Assembly: GCA_022563625.1 (NCBI GenBank)
Contig: JADFNA010000122.1
Span: forward strand, 1 to 5,881
Origin: Candidatus Zixiibacteriota bacterium
GTDB lineage: Bacteria > Zixibacteria > MSB-5A5 > GN15 > JACZUZ01
Direction: 5' to 3'
DNA length: 5,881 nt
The notes under the pieces were generated by a model. The model ran no database searches and was not told the DNA's origin. It was given only the letters and a program-made list of their open reading frames with translations. Shown piece after piece: positions 1 through 4,494 of this stretch. Each line of letters begins with the position of its first letter. Position 1 is the first letter of the stretch. The position numbers were made by a program, and so were the translations under genes.

Positions 1-162
1 GAACTCTTCGGTGAAACTATAGAAATCGGGAATGATGATGTTGAAAGGATGCTCGGCGTTTCTGACGCCACAGCTACTAATTATCTCCAGGAGCTAGAGG
101 ACGAGGGAAAGATAGAGCAAATTGGTGAGCGTGGCCGATATGTGGTGTATCGTATGAAATAA
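1..162 (+). CDS. C-terminal end of a winged-helix DNA-binding protein (partial, 5' end outside the window)
   Basis: Frame 1 is open from the window edge to the TAA at 160-162, giving 53 residues. The sequence has the pattern of a winged helix-turn-helix: a first helix with VERMLGVS, a recognition helix with SDATATNYLQELEDEGKI, and a beta-wing IEQIGERGRYVVYRM ending just before the stop. The fold supports DNA binding. The protein class is open, because such domains end MarR/ArsR-like regulators and also AlbA_2/RecG-like and Fic-family proteins, and the N-terminal part needed to decide is missing. A strong intrinsic terminator starts three bases after the stop, so this is the last gene of its transcript. 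Confidence 0.75.
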   Translation, partial: ELFGETIEIGNDDVERMLGVSDATATNYLQELEDEGKIEQIGERGRYVVYRMK

Positions 163-164
163 AT

Positions 165-193
165 AATCCCCGTGAAAGCGGGGATTTTTTCTT
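165..193 (+). terminator. Rho-independent terminator after the winged-helix gene
   Basis: A perfect 8-bp stem, AATCCCCG (165-172) with CGGGGATT (179-186), closes a 6-base loop TGAAAG. The T-tract starts at 185. It lies directly after the stop codon at 160-162, as expected for an intrinsic terminator. Confidence 0.93.
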
Positions 194-517
194 ATGAGAT
201 AAACCATATGACCTTTTTGGCAACTGGACGAACCAAGCTGGGTCGGGTGAACGGCTTGCAGAGAAATGGGTTCGTTTCGTGTATTTTTTTATGAGTGACT
301 TAGAATCGCTAGTCTTTTTGGTTCGTTTATGAGCTTGAAATGGCGCAGGAGTTTGTAAGCGTGGTTGGCGTCGAGTTGTTTTTTACTGATAGCCATAGAA
401 ATGCCCTTTACTCAGGGCAATGATGGCGCGATCAGGGGCGGTTTGAGGGGGAATTTGGATAGCGGGGTGGTAGAGAAAGACACCGTTAAGGGTGGGTTAC
501 CGGTCCAAAATCAAATT

Positions 518-543
518 GTTGGCAGACGGAGACGTCCGCCAAC
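518..543. repeat. REP-like palindrome 1
   Basis: GTTGGCAGACG (518-528) pairs with CGTCCGCCAAC (533-543) around a GAGA loop. Ten of eleven positions pair, the exception being A524 against C537. There is no T-tract after it, so it is not a standard terminator. The form, GC-rich with a tetraloop between genes, is that of a REP or small palindromic element. Family membership cannot be tested from one window. Confidence 0.6.
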
Positions 544-568
544 CACGAAATAACCGATCATTTAAAGA

Positions 569-592
569 GGCGGGTTCGCGGACGGACCCGCC
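569..592. repeat. REP-like palindrome 2
   Basis: GGCGGGTTCG (569-578) pairs with CGGACCCGCC (583-592) around a CGGA loop: ten pairs, one of them a G-T wobble. A further short hairpin, CCC TGC GGG (591-599), overlaps the end and could compete with it. It lies 25 bases after palindrome 1. No T-tract follows, so an RNA-stabilising or REP-type repeat is more likely than a terminator. Confidence 0.6.
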
Positions 593-640
593 CTGCGGGA
601 CGGCATGTGCACTCTTACCATTACCTAATCGCTCAACTTC

Positions 641-668
641 TTGCATCGCAGAAAAAGAGTGTTATATT
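641..668 (+). promoter_or_regulatory. Possible sigma-70 type promoter for the lipoprotein remnant and tRNA-Ala
   Basis: TTGCAT (641-646; 3 of 6 to TTGACA) is followed after 16 bases by TATATT (663-668; 5 of 6 to TATAAT). A start near 675 would give a short leader for the reading frame at 686 or 714. No terminator is visible between here and the tRNA, so the same promoter could transcribe the tRNA. Judged by eye only. Confidence 0.35.
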
Positions 669-713
669 TGAACTTGCCAACAATAATGAAGAAGAGCCCA
701 AAATCAAGCAAGA

Positions 714-1061
714 TTGGGTATACGTAATACTGCAAATAAGTTAGTTAGTTTCGTCCTGTTTGTATTAGCCATTTTTATCTTTAGCGGCTGTTCAAATGAG
801 ACGCCCTTAGACTCGCCGACGCCGCCTGCCGACTTCTCCGGCTGGCATGTCCAGAGCCCCCGCTCATATTCCGGAAGTCTTTTTGCAGTGCAGTTCGTGG
901 ATGAAAACAGAGGCTGGGCTGTTGGGGGAGGGGGAACAATTTTGTTCACTGACGACGGAGGCAGAAACTGGATCATTCAGGATGGCCTTGAAGTTCCTTA
1001 CCTATGGTCGATGTCATTTGTCGATACGCGGCATGGCTGGATTGCCAGCAAAGATAATGAT
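714..1061 (+). pseudogene. Truncated YCF48/BNR-type beta-propeller lipoprotein
   Basis: The frame begins with a TTG at 714 and has a lipoprotein signal: basic start, hydrophobic residues about 10-23, and lipobox FSGC with the acylated cysteine at residue 26. Mature residues 54-85 show one YCF48/BNR-like blade (VQFVDENRGWAVGGGGTI, then FTDDGGRNW). A second begins at 98-112 (WSMSFVDTRHGWIAS). These families normally have several blades and about 300 or more residues; here the similarity ends near residue 116-119, exactly where tRNA-Ala starts at 1062. The frame stays open to 1220 only by translating through the tRNA (AQLGERLTGSQEVRGSTPLGS), a well-known false product. The true function of the parent protein, an exported surface or periplasmic propeller, is lost or doubtful. 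The start is also uncertain, because an ATG at 686 begins a signal-peptide-like KK stretch in another frame. Confidence 0.7.
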
Positions 1062-1134
1062 GGGGCCATAGCTCAGTTGGGAGAGCGCTTGACTGGCAGT
1101 CAAGAGGTCAGGGGTTCGACCCCCCTTGGCTCCA
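1062..1134 (+). tRNA. tRNA-Ala, anticodon GGC
   Basis: All 73 bases fold into a canonical cloverleaf. The acceptor stem is GGGGCCA/TGGCTCC with discriminator A. The D-arm is GCTC/GAGC. The anticodon stem is CTTGA/TCAAG with loop CTGGCAG and anticodon GGC at 1095-1097. The variable loop has 5 bases, and the T-arm is AGGGG TTCGACC CCCCT. The G3:U70 wobble pair, the identity element read by alanyl-tRNA synthetase, is present (G1064 with T1131). It decodes GCC and GCU. CCA is not encoded and must be added after transcription. An own terminator follows at once. Its 5' edge coincides with the loss of propeller homology upstream. Confidence 0.97.
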
Positions 1135-1135
1135 T

Positions 1136-1174
1136 AAAAATAACCCCGGCGAAGTGTTTTCGGTGGGGGTTTTT
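1136..1174. terminator. Terminator of tRNA-Ala, probably bidirectional
   Basis: AACCCC (1142-1147) pairs with GGGGTT (around 1166-1171), and inside it CGAA (1150-1153) pairs with TTCG (1159-1162), with a small internal loop between. TTTTT at 1170-1174 follows on the plus strand. On the minus strand the hairpin is followed by ATTTTTAT (the complement of 1135-1141). It can therefore end the tRNA transcript and also the convergent HEPN-gene transcript, whose stop lies about 110 bases away at 1283-1285. Confidence 0.75.
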
Positions 1175-1282
1175 GATCTCGAAGTGTGATGGGAGTACTG
1201 CAAGCATCCAACATGTGTGATTGCGGTGCCAGGATGGCGATCTATGAAGAGGTCACTTTGACTGGACAGCAGATTGATATTC

Positions 1283-2572
1283 TCACTTCGCCGTGATTTT
1301 GTTACTTGGAACCCTTTTCGCGGCGCCAAAAATATAACCTACACGTCGAGAAAATTTAGGGTCTTCGCGAAATTCTCTAAACAGTGGCCACGTCATCAAA
1401 TCATCTTTTTCTATCTCGTTGAGTCGGGCCGCTTTCCCTAGAAGTCGAAAAAAATTGTCCTTATCACTTTCTAATGCACAAACAGCCAAAGCGAACAAGG
1501 GTTGAAGGGCAGACCTATCGATAGTTTCCAGTTCTTTCTTTAGCTTAGCCACGTCTCCCTGCCACTTAAGAGACTGGCAATAATTGACGTGCAATGAAAA
1601 CCTCTGTAATTCAGCCTTAGGGTCTAGCCTGAGCCCAAAGGCAGAGACTCGTTGAGCAACCCACCATCTATCATCTTCCAGCAATTCAAAAGTATCCTGC
1701 ACTATCGTTTTGTCAGCAACGCTGACTTCGTCTTTAGACCACTTTCTCCAGCAGTCATGCAGTAGAATCAGTCCAAAACTGTGGCACTCATCAAAACTTT
1801 CACGAAAGTACGACTTGGTAATCGTCAACCTCTCGCCAACTTTAATCGCTTTTTTTCCCCTCCGTCTTAAGTAGACGGGAACTTTATTAATGTATTTGCT
1901 GTTAACACGCAGATCATTATGAACAATAAGGTTTCTTCTCTCCATGACCTCTATCAATTTCACCAAATCGACATGTTCATTGAAGTCATTCACGCCCAAT
2001 TCCTTACTAAACACATCCACTTTGTCTTCGAAAGAAGAATAAAGCATTTTATCGACTTGTGCCTTGATGATTTGATTTATGGCATCATCTAGTCCCGAAC
2101 AGGAGAGCAACTTTTCCAAGTGGATGGAAGCACTGGTGCGGTTAGCGAGTACCGATGGATGATTCAGAAGATGGAACTTAAACAACTCTGACATCAATAT
2201 TTCAACATAGCTCACCAAGAGTACGAACGCGCTTCGGTACAACAAAGTCTCTTTGGGTGATCCAATTCTCCGTATTGGTTCCAATTCACGAGTGAGCACC
2301 TCTATCGCACGTTGCTTAATATCGCTGCTCGATTTGCCACCATTCTTTTTGGCTGTCTTCAAGAGTTTGACGAGTTCTGGTTTTTTAAATGCCCTACTCA
2401 TCAATCGAGTCAGGCGGTCGCTTGTTAATTCATCTTGCTTGGCTGCATGTGGGGCTATGTTCTCAACGAAGAGTCGCAGACTTTCCATGTTTTGCTTAAA
2501 TCTGCTCAGAATGAGTAAGACTGATAATTGCGTTTTTTTTTGTTTCCGTTTCCTAACGAGTGGCTTATTCAT
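1283..2572 (-). CDS. HEPN-like protein with RX4H motif and helical C-terminal region; possible defence or toxin RNase
   Basis: The protein has 429 residues. Residues 1-14 are strongly basic (KPLVRKRKQKK). Residues about 108-225 form a helical block that starts YRSAFVLLVSYVEILMSEL and ends with ERRNLIVHND. R213-NLIV-H218 is the RX4-6H signature of HEPN domains, whose Arg and His form the active site in HEPN RNases. This resembles the RiboL-PSP/MAE_28990-like HEPN type. Residues about 300-425 are helical and TPR-like (LFALAVCALESDKDNFFRLLGKA, then WPLFREFREDPKF), perhaps a partner- or RNA-sensing part. No signal peptide or membrane segment is seen, so it is probably cytoplasmic. Start: ATG at 2572 has only a weak GGAT ahead of it; M29 is an alternative. 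A run of nine A on the coding strand near codon 11 could allow slippage. It is convergent with tRNA-Ala, AT-richer than the phosphatase gene, and has no adjacent antitoxin. RNase activity is inferred. Confidence 0.65.
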   Translation of the reverse strand: MNKPLVRKRKQKKTQLSVLLILSRFKQNMESLRLFVENIAPHAAKQDELTSDRLTRLMSRAFKKPELVKLLKTAKKNGGKSSSDIKQRAIEVLTRELEPIRRIGSPKETLLYRSAFVLLVSYVEILMSELFKFHLLNHPSVLANRTSASIHLEKLLSCSGLDDAINQIIKAQVDKMLYSSFEDKVDVFSKELGVNDFNEHVDLVKLIEVMERRNLIVHNDLRVNSKYINKVPVYLRRRGKKAIKVGERLTITKSYFRESFDECHSFGLILLHDCWRKWSKDEVSVADKTIVQDTFELLEDDRWWVAQRVSAFGLRLDPKAELQRFSLHVNYCQSLKWQGDVAKLKKELETIDRSALQPLFALAVCALESDKDNFFRLLGKAARLNEIEKDDLMTWPLFREFREDPKFSRRVGYIFGAAKRVPSNKITAK

Positions 2573-2755
2573 TTGGTATCCGTAGTGTTGACGAATTTTC
2601 GAATCGCAGAGCCATCAGGCTTTTGAAGACAAGACATTCCGTTTATAACTCGCTACCCAACAACCCTCACCCTTTCAAGAAGGCCGTCAGCGTCAATTGC
2701 CCCAATCTAACACTCCAGCCGGGCGTGTCAAGCAACTAACCTACACCAAAAACCA

Positions 2756-2783
2756 GGCCGGGTGGCCCACCATCCAGGTGGGT
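2756..2783 (+). repeat. Dispersed repeat, copy A (left half only)
   Basis: The 28 bases beginning GGCCGGGTGGCCCACC match copy C (4115-4142) at 26 of 28 positions, up to AGGTGGGT. Beyond that the sequence diverges, so this is a partial or older copy. It contains the internal complements GGTGG/CCACC and could fold by itself. Confidence 0.65.
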
Positions 2784-2883
2784 GACTTTCCCGCACAAAT
2801 TCACGACAACTTCCACACAAAATTCCCTCCGGCTCCAATTATAGAGAGCCGAATCTATGCCCGTCACATTCACACAACACCAC

Positions 2884-2925
2884 GCACACCGGACGTTCGT
2901 CCCGGTTTCACCTCTGCGCGTGTGC
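2884..2925. repeat. Nested inverted repeat
   Basis: An outer pair GCACAC (2884-2889) and GTGTGC (2920-2925) encloses a second hairpin, CCGGACG with CGTCCCGG (2889-2905), that has one bulged C. No T-tract is present. It could be a structured RNA element or a decayed palindromic repeat; I cannot tell which. Confidence 0.4.
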
Positions 2926-2981
2926 GACACAACGAAAGCGGGAGTCGAACCGTTAACTAAAATAGGGATAACGAACCCAAT

Positions 2982-3001
2982 TCTCAGCAACTCTCAGTAA
3001 C
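2982..3001. repeat. Short tandem repeat, two 10-base units
   Basis: TCTCAGCAAC is followed directly by TCTCAGTAAC, differing at one base. Two units are too few to assign a role; chance or a small slippage duplication is possible. Confidence 0.45.
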
Positions 3002-3074
3002 AGATGAACTTGTCGGAATCTAACACACGAATTGTTTACGTAAAGACTACAAGAACAACATAGAATATGTGCCC

Positions 3075-3140
3075 TGGACCTTCGTCCATGCCGGGTGGCA
3101 TACCTTCCGGGTGGGTTTCTCATTCATGCGGGACCCACGC
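3075..3140 (+). repeat. Dispersed repeat, copy B
   Basis: The core at 3090-3130 matches copy C (4116-4156) at 39 of 41 positions, and both continue into ACCCAC. A short hairpin TGGAC CTTC GTCCA (3075-3088) comes first. Inside, GTGGGT and ACCCAC (3111-3116, 3133-3138) form an inverted pair around TTCTCATTCATGCG. It lies just upstream of the promoter candidate and gene at 3264, while copy C lies just after that gene, so the two copies bracket the lipoprotein gene as direct repeats. Confidence 0.8.
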
Positions 3141-3160
3141 AAAGTCCTGTGATTTTTTCC

Positions 3161-3190
3161 TTGACAGATCGAGGATCGCTCTCTTACTTT
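3161..3190 (+). promoter_or_regulatory. Possible promoter for the FTP-like lipoprotein gene
   Basis: TTGACA at 3161-3166 is a perfect -35 hexamer. At 17-18 bases from it, TTACTTT (3184-3190) is a poor -10 box (TACTTT, 3 of 6). A start near 3197 would give a leader of about 65 bases. The good -35 with a weak -10 makes this only a candidate. Confidence 0.35.
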
Positions 3191-3263
3191 CAGTTGTAGT
3201 AGGAGCTACCGAACCGCCACGAAAATAATTCTCTCCTGGTACAACAGCCTCGGGTGGAGGTAT

Positions 3264-4103
3264 ATGAATTCCAATTGCCATTTGATGATTAGCTGCTCGT
3301 TCGCAGCGTCAGTTTTCTTGTTCGTTTCGTGTGCGGATAATTCCACAACAGGTCCAGCGCTGAACCAGCGCTACCCGACCACTTATGCGCGGTTATCGTC
3401 TGATAGTTTGGAGACACTAAACGAACTTTTCTCTCAGGCCAATCCCAGAATCTGCACTGCTCTGAATGATTTTGGTTTCACAGTTTCTTGGGGGACTGTC
3501 ACTTCCTGCCCCCGGATGCGCGGTCGATGGGCAAGGGACCCACAAATCGAGTCCCTTATTGACAAAGCCAAAGTTACTCTCGCTCAAAACTCACGGTTCA
3601 CGGGCGTTAAAGATCCCTCTTCTCTTTCATTCAGCTCCGCTCGCCTGCTGCTCAGCCTTCAGAATGATACTCTGGCTTTTCGAGTGGATTTTAAGCCCCA
3701 GATTTATCAAGGTCTGCGAGTTAATGATACAGACATACGGATCATGGTTGATTCTGTAGGAATATTTTCTATCATGGGGAATCATTATCCTGAAATATTT
3801 ATTCCTGAGCCGGTCGTCACTCCCTCACAGGCTCAGCAATCATTATTGGGGGAAGTCATAATTTGGTATGACTTCGGTGGAGCGCCCAGAGAATATGTCG
3901 TAAGTGAGGAATCGTTTAGCCACGACACATTGATGGCGGACTCAACGCCTGGAGCGGTGAAAATGGTCCTGCCCCACAAAACTGACAAAGGCAATGAGCT
4001 TCGGGTCGTGTGGAGAATTGATGTAGACGGCCCGTCATGGTGGATGTATGTGGATATAGTAACCGGCGAACTACTTCTCACAGAGCAATTGTTCATAACA
4101 TAA
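3264..4103 (+). CDS. Lipoprotein with FTP/PepSY-like propeptide domain
   Basis: The protein has 279 residues. A hydrophobic segment (about 8-21) and the lipobox FVSC with C23 mark it as a lipoprotein, followed by a polar linker. Residues about 137-180 (LAFRVDFKPQIYQGLRVNDTDIRI, then VDSVGIFSI) have the F/Q-YxGLxV pattern of the FTP domain found in thermolysin and fungalysin propeptides. Residues 184-199 (VVTPSQAQQSLL) and 245-271 (ELRVVWRIDVD, WWMYVDIVTGELL) have the PepSY-like layout ending in VD..TGE. In metalloproteases such domains act as chaperone and inhibitor of the enzyme. Here no HExxH peptidase domain follows, so the domain stands alone, perhaps as a protease inhibitor or binding lipoprotein (inference). 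Start: GGAGG at 3256-3260 is only 3 bases from the ATG at 3264; ATG at 3285 (M8) is an alternative that keeps the signal. No partner gene is adjacent. Repeat copies B and C flank it. Confidence 0.7.
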   Translation: MNSNCHLMISCSFAASVFLFVSCADNSTTGPALNQRYPTTYARLSSDSLETLNELFSQANPRICTALNDFGFTVSWGTVTSCPRMRGRWARDPQIESLIDKAKVTLAQNSRFTGVKDPSSLSFSSARLLLSLQNDTLAFRVDFKPQIYQGLRVNDTDIRIMVDSVGIFSIMGNHYPEIFIPEPVVTPSQAQQSLLGEVIIWYDFGGAPREYVVSEESFSHDTLMADSTPGAVKMVLPHKTDKGNELRVVWRIDVDGPSWWMYVDIVTGELLLTEQLFIT

Positions 4104-4108
4104 CCAGA

Positions 4109-4165
4109 GCCGAAGGCCGGGTGGCACACCTTCCAGGTGGGTTTCTCATTCATGCGTACCCACCC
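4109..4165 (+). repeat. Dispersed repeat, copy C
   Basis: The core at 4116-4156 matches copy B at 39 of 41 positions. A small hairpin GCC GAA GGC (4109-4117) comes first. GGTGGGT (4136-4142) and ACCCACC (4158-4164) are perfect 7-bp inverted partners around TTCTCATTCATGCGT. CACCT/AGGTG (4127-4139) is a competing hairpin. It begins only six bases after the lipoprotein stop codon, where it could stabilise the mRNA 3' end. There is no T-tract, so it is not a standard terminator. Confidence 0.8.
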
Positions 4166-4185
4166 GAAGAATGTCTCACTCATCA

Positions 4186-4347
4186 CTACTTCAGTTTATT
4201 CGCAATCAACCCATCCAGCTTTCTTTCAATCTCCGTCAATTTGTGCAGAATCAGAATGTGGGTTTTCTTTGCGTCAATTCCAACCGGGCTGTCATCGCTG
4301 GTGATGAGTTGTTCTAGTTTTTGGTATACATCTTCTGGTATGTTCAT
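4186..4347 (-). CDS. Small 53-residue protein of unknown function
   Basis: Below the usual length cut-off but well supported: on the minus strand ATG at 4347 is preceded by GGAGG (complement of 4356-4360) at a spacing of 8 bases, and the frame ends with TAG at 4188-4186. The product starts MNIPEDVYQKLEQLI, has a middle DSPVGIDAKKTHILILHKL, and ends with a charged amphipathic helix (EIERKLDGLIANKLK). There is no signal peptide or membrane segment, so it should be a small helical cytoplasmic protein, possibly a dimer through the C-terminal helix. I do not assign it to a named family. It lies downstream of the phosphatase gene in the same direction, 147 bases away, and has a structured spacer with a perfect dyad 44 bases upstream of its start, so it may have its own regulated promoter. 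Confidence 0.7.
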   Translation of the reverse strand: MNIPEDVYQKLEQLITSDDSPVGIDAKKTHILILHKLTEIERKLDGLIANKLK

Positions 4348-4390
4348 CGAGTATTCCTCCGTTTGTAGATTCCGTTTGTCTTCATTTGCT

Positions 4391-4416
4391 CTGGCATAAC
4401 ACAGTGTATATGCCAG
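4391..4416. promoter_or_regulatory. Perfect dyad, candidate operator upstream of the small gene
   Basis: CTGGCATA (4391-4398) and TATGCCAG (4409-4416) are perfect 8-bp inverted partners around 10 bases. No T-tract follows on either strand, so it is not a standard terminator. Its place, 44 bases before the start of the 53-residue gene and overlapping a TATACA that could be a -10 box on the minus strand, suits a dimeric repressor site. The regulator is unknown. Confidence 0.45.
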
Positions 4417-4418
4417 GT

Positions 4419-4439
4419 AATTCGCGGATAAAATTCGCG
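4419..4439. repeat. Direct repeat AATTCGCG, two copies
   Basis: AATTCGCG occurs at 4419-4426 and 4432-4439, 13 bases from start to start. It abuts the dyad at 4391-4416, so it may belong to the same control region. Confidence 0.45.
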
Positions 4440-4457
4440 TATTTGTTTTGTCAGAAG

Positions 4458-4479
4458 GGTTGATGGGCGAGAGTCAACC
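4458..4479. repeat. Inverted repeat after the phosphatase gene
   Basis: GGTTGA (4458-4463) and TCAACC (4474-4479) pair perfectly around 10 bases. It lies 15 bases past the phosphatase stop codon. Without a T-tract on the minus strand it is at best a weak or Rho-assisted transcript end. Confidence 0.4.
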
Positions 4480-4494
4480 GGAGATTCTTAATCA

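Larger units (their letters stand above)
194..685. other. Intergenic stretch without a credible gene, with palindromic repeats
   Basis: I see no convincing gene in these roughly 490 bases. The longest open frame on the plus strand (365-553) lacks a ribosome binding site and its C-terminal part is a translation of a palindrome. Visible structure: GGTTCGTTT occurs twice (269-277 and 319-327). A small hairpin TGCCCT/AGGGCA lies at 402-419. Two GC-rich palindromes (518-543, 569-592) and a possible promoter (641-668) are listed separately. The stretch could be the remains of a decayed gene, but no protein similarity is recognisable by eye. Confidence 0.6.
2573..3263. other. Long gene-free spacer with repeats and dyads
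   Basis: I see no credible gene in these roughly 690 bases. Open frames at 2697-2960 (plus) and 2736-2990 (minus) have no clear ribosome binding site and run through a dispersed repeat. Ahead of the HEPN start there is a short palindrome CGAATTTTCG (2592-2601), and on the minus strand a TATAAA (complement of 2642-2647) that could be a -10 box without a good -35. Further on are repeat copies A and B, a nested dyad at 2884-2925, a tandem decamer at 2982-3001, and a promoter candidate at 3161-3190, all listed separately. The spacer separates two divergent genes, so promoters for both should lie in it. Confidence 0.6.

Noticed and set aside
365..553. 62-residue open frame on the plus strand
   Set aside because: No ribosome binding site, odd composition, and its C-terminal part is a translation of palindrome 1.
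1062..1220. Coding sequence continuing from the lipoprotein through the tRNA to 1220
   Set aside because: The residues AQLGERLTGSQEVRGSTPLGS are the known false translation of a tRNA gene, and the rest runs through the terminator.
2938..2956. GGTTCGACTCCCGC on the minus strand, resembling a tRNA T-arm and 3' end (possible att site)
   Set aside because: The stem does not pair beyond two bases, no acceptor or anticodon arm is present, and it does not match the 3' end of the tRNA-Ala at 1062-1134.
2697..2990. Two overlapping open frames (87 residues plus, 84 residues minus) in the spacer
   Set aside because: Both run through repeat copy A, lack a convincing start signal and have no protein-like pattern.
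2756..4165. CRISPR array made of the repeated GGGTGGC elements
   Set aside because: Only three copies, hundreds of bases apart, one partial and with a gene between them. The spacing is not CRISPR-like.
4115..4165. Intrinsic terminator for the FTP lipoprotein gene
   Set aside because: The hairpin is good but no T-tract follows, and the same sequence occurs at 3090-3140 where no gene ends.
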